Source: Ignavibacteriota bacterium (lineage in GTDB: Bacteria > Bacteroidota > Ignavibacteria > UBA10030 > SZUA-254). Taken from it: a stretch of 64,000 nucleotides of DNA. The notes beneath the pieces were generated by a model. That model made no database searches and was not told where the DNA came from. It saw only the letters and a list, made by a program, of their open reading frames with translations. Where the stretch lies: NCBI GenBank assembly GCA_016212665.1, contig JACREZ010000045.1:1-64000 (forward strand). Direction: 5' to 3'. Position numbers and translations under genes: made by a program. This document shows, piece by piece, positions 55,323-64,000 of this stretch (its first letter is position 1; each line of letters begins with the position of its first letter).

Positions 55323-55517
55323 TTATGATTGAATCATGATTGCTATTTTTTTCGACTCGGTCTCATGAACGAGCGTTGATTTACGAAGGTGGCGCTTTCG
55401 CTTCGTCGTCTTCGATGTGAGGATATGACTGCGAAATGCTCGCTTACGTTTTACTTTTCCGCTTGCGGTGAGTTTGAAACGTTTTCTTGCACCTGAATTT
55501 GATTTTTGCTTTGGCAT
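55323..55517 (-). CDS. rpmI: 50S ribosomal protein L35
   Basis: The 64-residue basic protein matches L35 ([28 protein letters not shown] and the later [11 protein letters not shown]). It starts 7 nt after infC and precedes rplT. Confidence 0.96.
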   Translation of the reverse strand: MPKQKSNSGARKRFKLTASGKVKRKRAFRSHILTSKTTKRKRHLRKSTLVHETESKKIAIMIQS

Positions 55518-55524
55518 AATTCAA

Positions 55525-56082
55525 CTATGATTGTGATTCTTTTGATTTAATACTACCTTTTTTCTTCGACCCGCGTTCCGGGGCGAATATCATCGCCATG
55601 CTTCGACCTTCTAATTTTGCTTCTTGGTCAACCTTGGCAAAGTCTGCTAAACTTTCCGCAATCCGGGCAAGCAGTACTCTGCCCTGCTCGGTGTACGTCA
55701 TCTCCCGACCTTTGAACACAACTGTCGCTTTGACTTTGTGTCCGTCTTCAAGAAATTGTTTTGCGTGACGAATTTTGAATTCCACATCGTGGTCATCGGT
55801 GTTCGGATGAAAACGCAATTCTTTCAGCAATGTTACTTGCTGATTTTTTCGTTGGATACGTTCTTTCTTTGATTGTTCGTACTTGTACTTGCCGATGTCC
55901 ATAATTTTACAGACAGGCGGTTGTGCATTCGGAACAATTTCAATCAGATCAAGACCTTGTTGTCTTGCCATGTTCAACGCCTCGGAAGGCGTCATGACTC
56001 CAAGCTGACCGCTTTCGTCAATTACCCTGACTTGCTTCGCTTTGATTTCTTCATTTATACGAACTTGATCTGAACCCTTAAT
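55525..56082 (-). CDS. infC: translation initiation factor IF-3 with AUU start
   Basis: The conserved N-terminus (SDQVRINEEIKAKQVRVIDESG) lies upstream of the first ATG and in frame. The start is therefore ATT at 56082, preceded by AGGAG at 56090-56094 with a 7-nt gap. This gives 185 residues. An AUU start is known for infC in E. coli, where IF-3 represses its own translation from it. The N- and C-domains are complete (PPVCKIMDIGKYKYEQSKK, LRFHPNTDDHDVEFKI, GREMTYTEQG). Confidence 0.93.
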   Translation of the reverse strand: MKGSDQVRINEEIKAKQVRVIDESGQLGVMTPSEALNMARQQGLDLIEIVPNAQPPVCKIMDIGKYKYEQSKKERIQRKNQQVTLLKELRFHPNTDDHDVEFKIRHAKQFLEDGHKVKATVVFKGREMTYTEQGRVLLARIAESLADFAKVDQEAKLEGRSMAMIFAPERGSKKKGSIKSKESQS

Positions 56083-56092
56083 AACGTATCTC

Positions 56093-58021
56093 CTATTGTG
56101 GTAACGATTTTGTTAAATATTCTTGTTTAATTTTTTCTGCTAATTCTGCTAATCCCATCACGCCAACATCACCCCGTTTATGTTGACGAACCGAGACTGT
56201 CGAAGTTTCTTTTTCTTTCTGACCAACAACAAGCATGAACGGGACTTTCTTGGTTTCCCAGTCACGAATTTTGTAATTAATTTTTTCACTCCGGTCATCC
56301 ATTTCAACACGGAGACCGTTCACTTTCAAGGCATCATAGACTGACTGAGCATATTCACGTTGTGCATCGGTAATCGGCATGACTGCAACTTGCACAGGCG
56401 CCAACCAAACAGGAAACGCTCCGGCAAAATGCTCTGTGATGATTCCGATGAAACGTTCGAATGAACCAAAGATAGCACGATGAATTGCAACAGGACGTTT
56501 CCGTGTTCCGTCTTCAGCGACATATTCGAGGTCGAAACGTTCCGGCAACATCACAAAATCAAGTTGAATTGTTGCAACTTGCCATTCACGTCCGATTGCA
56601 TCTTTAATTTGAATATCAATCTTCGGTCCGTAAAACGCGCCATCTTTTTCTTTGATGGAATATTTCAGACCATTGCTTTCGAGTGCACTTCGTAATGATG
56701 CTTCTGCCTGTTCCCACAACGCGGGTTCGCCCATTGCTTCGTCCGGCTTTGTCGAAAGTTTGAACTGCGCTTCTAATCCGAATATACGATAAACTTTCGT
56801 GACCAATCCTATCAGTCTGTTTATCTCTGAAAGAATTTGGTCGGGGCGACAGTAAATGTGTGCATCATCCATCGTGATTTGGCGAACACGAAACATTCCG
56901 CCAAGCGCACCTGAAATTTCATTCCGATGCAATCTTCCGATTTCTGAAAATCGTAATGGTAAATCTTTGTAACTACGCGTCTTGTACGAGAATGCGTATG
57001 TACTTTCCGGGCAGTTCATCGGCTTGAGACTGTACGTGGATTCACCTTCCTGTTCGAAGAAGAACATATTCTCCTTGTAGTGAGCCCAATGCCCTGAACG
57101 TTCCCACAAATCCTTTTTGACAAGAATCGGTGTATTGATTTCCAAATATCCTTCTCTGTCAAGTTCTTCGCGAATGAATTTTTCCAACTCGCGGAAGATT
57201 ATCATTCCTTTCGGTAACCAGAACGGCGCGCCGGGTGCGACATCATGAAACGCGAACAATTCAAGTTCTCTTCCTAACTTCCGATGGTCGCGACGTTTCG
57301 CCTCTTCGAGACGGAACATGTAATCATCTAATTCCTTCTTTGAAGGAAACGTGATTGCATAAATGCGTTGAAGCATTTTGTTCTTTTCGCTTCCCCGCCA
57401 ATACGCTCCGGCTACACTCAGCAATTTGATTGCTTTGATTTTTCCTGTCGAAGGCAAATGCGGACCATAGCATAAATCTGTAAACTTACCTGAATGATAA
57501 AAAGTAATTGTTTGACCTTTTAATTCATCCAATAATTCAAGTTTGTACTGATCGCCTTTTTGCTTGAAATATTCAACAGCATTTTCCCACTGTCGTTCTT
57601 CGCGTTTGTAAGTTGAATCTAACTTGGCAAGTTCAACCATCTTCGCCTCGATTTTCTGCAAATCTTCCGGCGTGAGTGAATGTCCGTTCGTATCAATGTC
57701 GTAATAGAAACCTTCTTCAATCGGTGGACCGATTCCGAATTTCGTTCCGGGGAAAATCGCCTCTACTGCTTCCGCCATCAAGTGCGCGGAACTATGCCAG
57801 AACGCGTACTTGCCGTTCGCATCATCCCACTTCAAAAGTTTCACTGAAGCGTCGGTCGGAAGCGGGCGCGATAAATCCCACACCTCGCCATTGACCTCAA
57901 TTGCGAGTGCTTCACGCGCTAATCCGGAACTAATGCTCTGTGCAACTTCGTATCCGGTAACACTTTGTTGAAATTCTCTGACGCTACCGTCAGGAAAAGT
58001 AAGTTTCGTTGCCATCTTCAA
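56093..58021 (-). CDS. thrS: threonine-tRNA ligase
   Basis: ThrS (642 residues) has the N-terminal TGS domain (LTFPDGSVREFQQ), the editing domain with HSSAHLMAEAV and the metal-binding YCGPHL-like CYGPHLPSTG, the class II core (FWLPKGMIIFRELEKFIR, motif 2 around RFSEIGRLHRNEISGALGG, motif 3 HRAIFGSFERFIGIITEH) and the anticodon-binding domain. Either ATG 58021 or the one two codons later may be used. Its stop overlaps the Shine-Dalgarno site of infC. Confidence 0.96.
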   Translation of the reverse strand: MKMATKLTFPDGSVREFQQSVTGYEVAQSISSGLAREALAIEVNGEVWDLSRPLPTDASVKLLKWDDANGKYAFWHSSAHLMAEAVEAIFPGTKFGIGPPIEEGFYYDIDTNGHSLTPEDLQKIEAKMVELAKLDSTYKREERQWENAVEYFKQKGDQYKLELLDELKGQTITFYHSGKFTDLCYGPHLPSTGKIKAIKLLSVAGAYWRGSEKNKMLQRIYAITFPSKKELDDYMFRLEEAKRRDHRKLGRELELFAFHDVAPGAPFWLPKGMIIFRELEKFIREELDREGYLEINTPILVKKDLWERSGHWAHYKENMFFFEQEGESTYSLKPMNCPESTYAFSYKTRSYKDLPLRFSEIGRLHRNEISGALGGMFRVRQITMDDAHIYCRPDQILSEINRLIGLVTKVYRIFGLEAQFKLSTKPDEAMGEPALWEQAEASLRSALESNGLKYSIKEKDGAFYGPKIDIQIKDAIGREWQVATIQLDFVMLPERFDLEYVAEDGTRKRPVAIHRAIFGSFERFIGIITEHFAGAFPVWLAPVQVAVMPITDAQREYAQSVYDALKVNGLRVEMDDRSEKINYKIRDWETKKVPFMLVVGQKEKETSTVSVRQHKRGDVGVMGLAELAEKIKQEYLTKSLPQ

Positions 58022-58027
58022 ATTTTG

Positions 58028-58101
<74 letters not shown>

Positions 58102-58186
58102 GGAACAATGAAAAATGCAAAATTAAAAATTAAAAAAGGTACATCAATTTTTAACTTATCACTGATAACTTTTAACTTTGCGTTTG
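58102..58186. repeat. spacer between tRNA-Val and tRNA-Leu with short words
   Basis: The spacer has AATGAAAAATGCAAAATTAAAAA (58107-58129), repeated exactly at 58767-58789, and TAACTTATCACTGATAACTTTTAACT. These belong to the short-period word families seen in other spacers. Confidence 0.5.
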
Positions 58187-58272
58187 TGCCGGGGATCGGA
58201 ATCGAACCGACACTCTCCTTGCGAAGAACAGGATTTTAAGTCCTGTGCGTCTACCAGTTTCGCCACCCCGGC
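58187..58272 (-). tRNA. tRNA-Leu (anticodon TAA)
   Basis: The 86-nt minus-strand sequence has acceptor GCCGGGG/CCCCGGC, anticodon stem CAGGA/TCCTG around CTTAAAA, the long variable arm of class II tRNAs and a T-arm with GGTTCGATTCC. CCA is not encoded. Confidence 0.93.
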
Positions 58273-58394
58273 ATTGCTTGGTGACTTGTTAATTGATGAT
58301 TAGTTAACTCATGAGTAGTTAATTAGTTTCATACAGAACACAACACATTCAAATCACAAATCACTAATTAACGAATTATCCAATCACTAACCAG

Positions 58395-58466
58395 AGGTGC
58401 CGAGCGGATTCGAACCGCTGCATAAAAGTTTTGCAGACTTCTCCCTTACCACTTGGGTACGGCACC
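58395..58466 (-). tRNA. tRNA-Cys (anticodon GCA)
   Basis: The minus strand gives acceptor GGTGCCG/CGGCACC with discriminator U, D-arm, anticodon stem GAAGT/ACTTT around CTGCAAA, and T-arm GCGGTTCGAATCCGC. The first 11 nt and 6 nt of leader are duplicated upstream at 58745-58761, beyond a GIY-YIG gene whose last codons lie inside this tRNA. Confidence 0.93.
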
Positions 58467-58703
58467 AGTCAAAATATTCTTCAATTCTTCTCTCCCCTTT
58501 CCACTTGTTAAATATCTCTCCCGTTGTTTTGCATCGTCCTCTGTCACATATTCTTCAGTATAAATCAAAACAAACGGACGTCTTCGTTTAGTTGATTCTG
58601 TTTTACCGCCGTTATGTTCCTTTAACCGTCTTTCGATATCAACCGTATAACCTGTATAATTCTTTCCATCCTTCAAACTTTTCAGAACATAAACTGTAAA
58701 CAT
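58446..58703 (-). CDS. GIY-YIG nuclease family protein
   Basis: The ATG at 58703 gives 85 residues of the small UvrC/Uri-like GIY-YIG type: TVYVLKSLKDGKNYTGYTVDIERRLKEHN with the Tyr pair and catalytic Arg, a mid STKRRRPFVLIYTEE, and EDDAKQRERYLTS with the catalytic Glu. The last codons for GAVPKW and the TAA stop are the first 21 nt of tRNA-Cys. The gene lies in a segment flanked by a 17-bp direct repeat, which suggests insertion. Confidence 0.85.
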   Translation of the reverse strand: MFTVYVLKSLKDGKNYTGYTVDIERRLKEHNGGKTESTKRRRPFVLIYTEEYVTEDDAKQRERYLTSGKGREELKNILTGAVPKW

Positions 58704-58761
58704 CGTATATCCACTTACCACTCTTCCCCGCCTTCGGCGGGTGCGGTACGGCACCAGTCAA
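58456..58761. mobile_element. small GIY-YIG insertion at the 5' end of tRNA-Cys
   Basis: GGTACGGCACCAGTCAA occurs at 58456-58472, across the tRNA-Cys 5' end, and again at 58745-58761. The 272 nt between them hold almost the whole GIY-YIG gene and a CCCGCC-TTC-GGCGGG hairpin at 58727-58741 next to one end. The tRNA remains complete. The layout fits a target-site duplication or an attachment-site pair of a tiny homing-like element. Confidence 0.6.
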
Positions 58762-58875
58762 TTCAAAATGAAAAATGCAAAATTAAAAAAGCCCGTTTGC
58801 TCGGAAAGTAAGAAGTTACAACTCTACTTTTCCATTTTCTCTACGAGCCGTAGGCATTTTTACTTTTGCATTGAG

Positions 58876-58948
<73 letters not shown>

Positions 58949-58980
58949 ATTTTAATTTAATTCACAAAACCAGCGACTTC

Positions 58981-59023
58981 AATCCCGCTTGAACGGGATT
59001 ACTCTCTACTCCGCCTATGGCGG
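58981..59023. repeat. two small hairpin elements
   Basis: AATCCCG-CTTGAA-CGGGATT (58981-59000) and CCGCC-TAT-GGCGG (59011-59023) stand side by side. On the minus strand the first is preceded by GTAGAGAG, similar to the GTAGAG head of the elements at 48218-48296. The second belongs to the CCGCC-GGCGG family. Confidence 0.55.
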
Positions 59024-59112
59024 AAGTTATTCCCCAATTTTATGGGTGCAAATATAGCAAATTAACCTAAACCAAGCAAGAAGACTTGAAAAAGACTGAA
59101 TTAAGTAAGAAG

Positions 59113-59622
59113 TTACCTCCTCTCCAATAACAAATCGGAATAAGAGTGTTTGAAATAATCCTCATCTTTGATTCTAAAACTTTGAACCAAGTAGTTCATT
59201 GTTCGCTTTGCCTGTTCAGGCGAATCGCTAACAGGTACTTCAAACTCAATAAACATCCCCAATCCTGTTACTTCATCGAAATGAATCCTTGTCGAATCAA
59301 ACATGAACAACGTCCTGTACTTTTCAACTCGCTCTTTGACTCCAAGCGATAGCGTCAAAGCCTCTTTCAACTCTTGCCATTCGACAAGATGAATCACTTT
59401 GAAATCACTCATCCTCTGATTTTCAGATTCAGGACGGTGATAGAAAATCAATTCTGCTTCTTTATCATCAATCTCTCGCAGTTTCAATCTCCCTTGATTG
59501 ACATTGAAATACGTGTCAACCTGTTTCATCTTACAAATAAACTTCGCTTGAAGCGAGCATGCCATTGATTCCGCCGCTTCAATGCTTTGTATCTTTGCTT
59601 TGACTTCTAAATTCTTCGGCAC
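59113..59622 (-). CDS. CYTH domain protein (class IV adenylate cyclase/phosphatase-like)
   Basis: The 169-residue protein has the CYTH start NLEVKAKI and later VDTYFNVNQGRLKLRE, ELIFYHRPE and FIEFEVPV, which line the triphosphate tunnel with basic and acidic residues. The family includes CyaB-type adenylate cyclases and inorganic triphosphatases, and the exact activity cannot be told. It lies 29 nt after greA. Confidence 0.8.
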   Translation of the reverse strand: MPKNLEVKAKIQSIEAAESMACSLQAKFICKMKQVDTYFNVNQGRLKLREIDDKEAELIFYHRPESENQRMSDFKVIHLVEWQELKEALTLSLGVKERVEKYRTLFMFDSTRIHFDEVTGLGMFIEFEVPVSDSPEQAKRTMNYLVQSFRIKDEDYFKHSYSDLLLERR

Positions 59623-59651
59623 GGAAACACAATCGCTTTTACATCGGGAAC

Positions 59652-60143
59652 TTATCTCGTAATATCTAAAATTTCATATTCAAGAAAACCGGCAGGAACG
59701 GTAATTTTTACTTTGTCTCCTTTTACTTTTCCCATCAATCCTTTGCCGATTGGTGATGTGACAGAAATTTTATTCGCATCAAAATCTGCTTCTTCGGGTG
59801 CTACGAGTAAGTATGTAACTTCGTCACCGAAACGTAAATCTTTAAGCCGGACATTTGAGAGAATATATACTTTATCATTCGGAAGATCTTTACTCTCAAT
59901 AATTCGCGTACGCGCCAACGTATTTTCCATCTTGGAAATACGGAGTTCTAACAGACCTTGTTCTTCTTTCGCCGCATCGTATTCTGCATTTTCAGAAAGG
60001 TCGCCATGGCTTCGTGCCTCACCGATTTTTTGAGACAATTCAGAGCGCCCTTTTGTTTTGAGTTCTTGCAACTCACGTTCGAGTTCACGAAGTCGCTCTT
60101 TCGTTAAATACACGTACCCGTTATTTTTATTTGATTCATTCAT
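59652..60143 (-). CDS. greA: transcription elongation factor GreA
   Basis: GreA (163 residues) rescues backtracked RNA polymerase by stimulating transcript cleavage. The N-terminal coiled coil with its acidic tip is clear (LRELERELQELKTKGRSELSQKIGEARSHGDLSENAEYDAAKEEQ) and the C-terminal FKBP-like domain contains SPIGKGLMGK. The leading residues are Asn-rich. Confidence 0.95.
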   Translation of the reverse strand: MNESNKNNGYVYLTKERLRELERELQELKTKGRSELSQKIGEARSHGDLSENAEYDAAKEEQGLLELRISKMENTLARTRIIESKDLPNDKVYILSNVRLKDLRFGDEVTYLLVAPEEADFDANKISVTSPIGKGLMGKVKGDKVKITVPAGFLEYEILDITR

Positions 60144-60174
60144 AAATGATAAAACATAATATTTTAGTTAGCTC

Positions 60175-60213
60175 AAAGAAAAGAAACAGCCACCACTCCG
60201 AAGAATGGTGGCT
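60175..60213 (-). terminator. intrinsic terminator after ribBA
   Basis: AGCCACCA (60188-60195) and TGGTGGCT (60206-60213) form an 8-bp stem. On the minus strand the sequence after it is GTTTCTTTTCTTTG, T-rich. It lies 47 nt downstream of the ribBA stop and upstream of greA. Confidence 0.7.
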
Positions 60214-60259
60214 ATTCTTAATTAAGACTGATTGAATTTACGATAAGAAATTCAGAAAA

Positions 60260-61498
60260 TCAAGTGCCGGATGCTTTTTTCTTGTCAACAAGAATTAGGT
60301 GCCCGAGTTTGTCCCGTTTTGTTTTGAGATATTTTTCGTTTGAATCGCTTGCTTCCATCTCCAATGGAACACGTTCAACGATTTCCAAACCGTAGCCATG
60401 CAACCCGACAACTTTTTTCGGATTGTTGGTCATGAGACGCATTTTGGCAACACCAAGGTCACGAAGTATTTGCGCGCCGATTCCATAATCGCGCAAGTCA
60501 GGTCGGAAGCCGAGTTTCTCATTTGCTTCAACCGTATCGAGTCCCTCGTCTTGCAGTTTGTATGCTTTGAGTTTGTTTGATAATCCAATACCGCGTCCTT
60601 CCTGTCGCATGTAGAGTATAACTCCGGTTCCTTCTTTTGCAACAAGTTTCATCGCCGCGTTAAGTTGGTCGTGGCAATCGCATCGAATAGAACTGAACAC
60701 ATCTCCTGTCAGACACTCCGAGTGTACGCGAACGAGAGTAGGTTTGGAGGGCGATATTTCTCCACGTACAAGTGCGATGTGTTCGTGGTTGTCCGTTTCG
60801 CTTTTGTAAAGATTGATTTCAAAGTCACCATACTGCGTTGGCAATGTCGTCGAAACAATGCGTTGAACTAATTTCTCGCGTTGCATCCTGTATTCAATCA
60901 AGTTTCGAACGCTGATAATTTTTAGTGAATGTTTCTGAGCGAGTTCAGTCAATTCAGGCAAACGAGCCATTGAACCATCTTCATTCAAAATTTCACACAA
61001 TACACCTGATGGATACAATCCTGCAAACTTGCACAAATCCACTACTGCTTCCGTGTGTCCGGCGCGACGAAGAACTCCGCCTTCCATAGCACGCAACGGA
61101 AAGATATGTCCGGGACGAGCAAGGTCACTTGGTTTCGTCTTTGAGTCAATCAGCGCTTTCACCGTTGCATTTCGGTCGGGGGCGGAAACTCCTGTGGACG
61201 TTCCGTGAATATAATCCACCGAAACAGTAAACGGCGTTTCATGAAGCGCAGTGTTTGTTTCAACCATTAACTCAAGATTCAATTCCTTCGCACGTTGAGT
61301 CGTGAGCGCAGCGCAGACAATTCCGCCCGCTTTTTTGATGATGAAGTTCATGATTTGCGGTGTACATTTTTCCGCCGCGACAATCATGTCGCCTTCGTTT
61401 TCGCGGTCTTCATCATCAACGACGATGACGATTTTTCCCGCCTGTAAATCGGCGATGCCTTCTTCAATCGTGCTGAGTTTTGTTTTATCGTGAGCCAT
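60260..61498 (-). CDS. ribBA: 3,4-dihydroxy-2-butanone-4-phosphate synthase / GTP cyclohydrolase II
   Basis: This 412-residue bifunctional enzyme supplies both precursors of riboflavin. The N-terminal DHBP synthase part has [29 protein letters not shown] and [24 protein letters not shown]. The C-terminal GTP cyclohydrolase II part has the zinc site [21 protein letters not shown] and the [13 protein letters not shown] motif. No FMN riboswitch was found in the 230 nt upstream. Confidence 0.96.
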   Translation of the reverse strand: MAHDKTKLSTIEEGIADLQAGKIVIVVDDEDRENEGDMIVAAEKCTPQIMNFIIKKAGGIVCAALTTQRAKELNLELMVETNTALHETPFTVSVDYIHGTSTGVSAPDRNATVKALIDSKTKPSDLARPGHIFPLRAMEGGVLRRAGHTEAVVDLCKFAGLYPSGVLCEILNEDGSMARLPELTELAQKHSLKIISVRNLIEYRMQREKLVQRIVSTTLPTQYGDFEINLYKSETDNHEHIALVRGEISPSKPTLVRVHSECLTGDVFSSIRCDCHDQLNAAMKLVAKEGTGVILYMRQEGRGIGLSNKLKAYKLQDEGLDTVEANEKLGFRPDLRDYGIGAQILRDLGVAKMRLMTNNPKKVVGLHGYGLEIVERVPLEMEASDSNEKYLKTKRDKLGHLILVDKKKASGT

Positions 61499-61573
61499 AA
61501 TTTAAAATATCTACTTGCTAAACTCTAAATACTAAACAATCTTTACTATCGAAATCCCAAATAGTCATAATTC

Positions 61574-61607
61574 AAAAAAATCGTCATGCCGAATTTATTT
61601 CGGCATC
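61574..61607 (-). terminator. terminator-like hairpin after yajC
   Basis: ATGCCGAA (61587-61594) and TTCGGCAT (61600-61607) form a perfect 8-bp stem. On the minus strand a short GACGA is followed by seven T. It lies in the 230-nt spacer between yajC and ribBA, which otherwise holds only AT-rich sequence. It also resembles the dispersed CGTCATGC palindrome found inside nadB. Confidence 0.55.
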
Positions 61608-61728
61608 TAAACTCACGTGAAATTGACAATGAAACAAGCTCATGTGACAGTTTTATATTTTGAATTTAGACTATGCTCAGTCAACGACCCGTAAGGAATT
61701 ACGATATTCGGATTTCGAATTTCAAGAG

Positions 61729-62067
61729 TTAGCTCGTTTTTCCTACTTTCTCTTCCGATGGTCGGTCAATTGTTTGAACTGCTGTTTTTTCAAACTTTAA
61801 CTTTACGTCATCAGCAACCTGAATGAGTAATGTTTTTTCTTCGACGCCAATGACTGTTCCGTGAAGACCGCCAACGGTGACAATCTTATCACCCTTCTTC
61901 ACTCCGTCCAAAAGTTGCTGACGTTCCTTTGCTCGCTTCTGTTGCGGACGAATAATCATGAAATAAAAAATAAAAATGATGAGCGAAAACATGACAAGCG
62001 TGCTAATCATGCTTCCACCGCCACCATCACCGGAAGGCGCCATTGCAAATAAATCAAATGTGTTCAA
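61729..62067 (-). CDS. yajC: preprotein translocase subunit YajC
   Basis: The 112-residue protein has one N-terminal helix (about 20-40) followed by the typical RPQQKRAKERQQLLDGVKKGDKIVTVGGLHGTV. YajC associates with SecDF. Gene order tgt-yajC is common in bacteria; secD and secF are not next to it here. Confidence 0.93.
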   Translation of the reverse strand: MNTFDLFAMAPSGDGGGGSMISTLVMFSLIIFIFYFMIIRPQQKRAKERQQLLDGVKKGDKIVTVGGLHGTVIGVEEKTLLIQVADDVKLKFEKTAVQTIDRPSEEKVGKTS

Positions 62068-62086
62068 ATGTTCTCCAAATAAATTG

Positions 62087-63226
<1,140 letters not shown>

Positions 63227-63257
63227 TTAACCAAACCCCGTTCAAATTCCAAAGCAC

Positions 63258-63665
63258 TCAATTCGCCACAAGTTTCTTATGGCGTCTCTTCATGAAAAAG
63301 TAAGAAATTCCAACAGCCACAATCGCGCCAATTGCATCGGCAAGCATATCGTATTTATCCAAATGTCTTCCGGGAACGAAACTCTGATGAACTTCATCTG
63401 CAACGCCGTAACTGATTGTGAGCAAGGAAGATAATACAACTCGCTTCCACGTTTTCATCGGTTCTTGTTTGTTTGATTCAAAAGCACGAAAGACCAAAAC
63501 TCCGAGAACGAAAAAGATTCCGATATGCAACAACTTGTCAACGGAAATCAACTCCAACTTTGGCAACCGAACTGATGGAATTGAGGATGCTATAAAAATA
63601 ATGATTGCCCAGACGAACGCCGGAAAACGATAGCGAAAAAAGTGTGAACGAATGAAACCGCTCAG
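63258..63665 (-). CDS. VanZ-like family protein
   Basis: The protein of about 135 residues has four helices and the VanZ-like motif YGVADEVHQSFVPGRHLDKYDMLADAIGA. The first ATG-like start gives a truncated N-terminus; similarity continues upstream through RYRFPAFVWAIIIFIASSIPSV. The only candidate start in that extension is CTG at 63665, overlapping the stop of the preceding gene in the sequence CTGA. An upstream start is therefore likely but not certain. The function is unknown. Confidence 0.75.
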   Translation of the reverse strand: MSGFIRSHFFRYRFPAFVWAIIIFIASSIPSVRLPKLELISVDKLLHIGIFFVLGVLVFRAFESNKQEPMKTWKRVVLSSLLTISYGVADEVHQSFVPGRHLDKYDMLADAIGAIVAVGISYFFMKRRHKKLVAN

Positions 63666-64000
63666 TGTAACCCCAACTCAACATGCCGAATCGCTTCCGG
63701 TACAAAGGTTTTAATATCTGTTGCCAACAGACTTTTCTCACCATACTTCACTTTTGCAAGGTCTCCCGCTTTTCCATGGAGAAACACGCCGCACCAAGCC
63801 GCTTCATCGGAGGTCATTCCTTGTCCCCACAATCCGGCAATAAGTCCTGCCAACACATCGCCTGAACCCGCCGTCGCCATTCCCGGATTTCCGGTTGAGT
63901 TGATAAATACTTTTCCTTCATGTGTTGCAGTCACTGTCGGTGCGCCTTTGAGGACCAACGTTACTTTGAATTCCTTCGCAACCCTTCGTGCAATTTCAAT
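63662..64000 (-). CDS. nnrD: ADP-dependent NAD(P)H-hydrate dehydratase, partial
   Basis: Only the last 112 residues are in the window; the gene continues past 64000. The segment VLKGAPTVTATHEGKVFINSTGNPGMATAGSGDVLAGLIAGL with the GSGD motif is typical of the ribokinase-like repair enzyme that dehydrates damaged NAD(P)H hydrates. Whether an epimerase domain is fused at the N-terminus cannot be seen. Confidence 0.88.
   Translation of the reverse strand: MEIARRVAKEFKVTLVLKGAPTVTATHEGKVFINSTGNPGMATAGSGDVLAGLIAGLWGQGMTSDEAAWCGVFLHGKAGDLAKVKYGEKSLLATDIKTFVPEAIRHVELGLH

Noticed and set aside
61499-61728. FMN riboswitch before ribBA
   Set aside because: The conserved FMN riboswitch blocks could not be found on the minus strand of this spacer.

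Overview
This window looks like a piece of a chromosome from an Ignavibacteria-type bacterium or a close relative in the Bacteroidota/Chlorobi (FCB) group. Three large secreted proteins end in, or contain near the C-terminus, the Asn-Pro-Asn-Pro-Phe-Asn-Pro-type sorting domain of the type IX secretion system. The gene order pheS-pheT / coiled-coil / zapA / small RNA / rny and a bacillithiol gene (bshB1) fit that group. The assignment to Ignavibacteria is an inference from protein style, not from a marker tree.

Layout. (1) 0.4-10.9 kb, + strand: an aerobic respiration cluster with a cupredoxin-like secreted protein, cytochrome c oxidase subunits I, III, IV and II, two small membrane proteins, heme A and heme O synthases, an ABC exporter pair, a Sco-type copper chaperone and a DUF420 protein. 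(2) 11-13.2 kb: a GNAT-like/small-protein pair and a secreted endonuclease/exonuclease/phosphatase-family protein. (3) 13.3-28.4 kb, + strand: an aromatic amino-acid supraoperon, trpE-G-D-C-F, aroF, trpB, (toxin-antitoxin pair), trpA, aroB, aroD-aroE fusion, aroA, aroC-aroQ fusion, tyrA, then bshB1. It starts with a promoter, a Trp-rich leader peptide and a terminator hairpin, i.e. a trp attenuator. (4) 28.5-44.7 kb, - strand: mutL, a dipeptide epimerase, three type IX secretion substrates (one an M6-type metalloprotease), ftsY with a duplicated 3' end next to a toxin-antitoxin module, pgsA, purF and an unrecognised helical protein. (5) 44.9-45.5 kb: an array of about 26 units of exactly 21 nt. 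(6) 45.9-64 kb, - strand: housekeeping genes nadB, coaE, rny, a candidate 6S RNA, zapA, a ZapB-like coiled coil, pheT, pheS, rplT, rpmI, infC, thrS, four tRNAs (Val, Leu, Cys, Gly) with a GIY-YIG gene inserted at tRNA-Cys, a CYTH protein, greA, ribBA, yajC, tgt, a VanZ-family protein and the end of an NAD(P)H-hydrate dehydratase gene.

How the genes work together. The first cluster holds most of the genes needed to build a haem-copper oxidase, including the haem A pathway and copper delivery. The second cluster contains nearly the whole route from DAHP to chorismate (shikimate kinase was not seen), then to tryptophan and to 4-hydroxyphenylpyruvate, with two enzyme fusions and tight 4-nt stop/start overlaps.

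A theme of the window is small inserted DNA: three toxin-antitoxin-like pairs, one GIY-YIG insertion with a 17-bp duplication of a tRNA 5' end, a duplicated ftsY end, palindromic elements inserted in frame in nadB and purF, several families of small hairpin or inverted-repeat elements, and short-period degenerate intergenic repeats that sit mostly just before start codons. No CRISPR array, rRNA operon, insertion-sequence transposase or prophage was seen.
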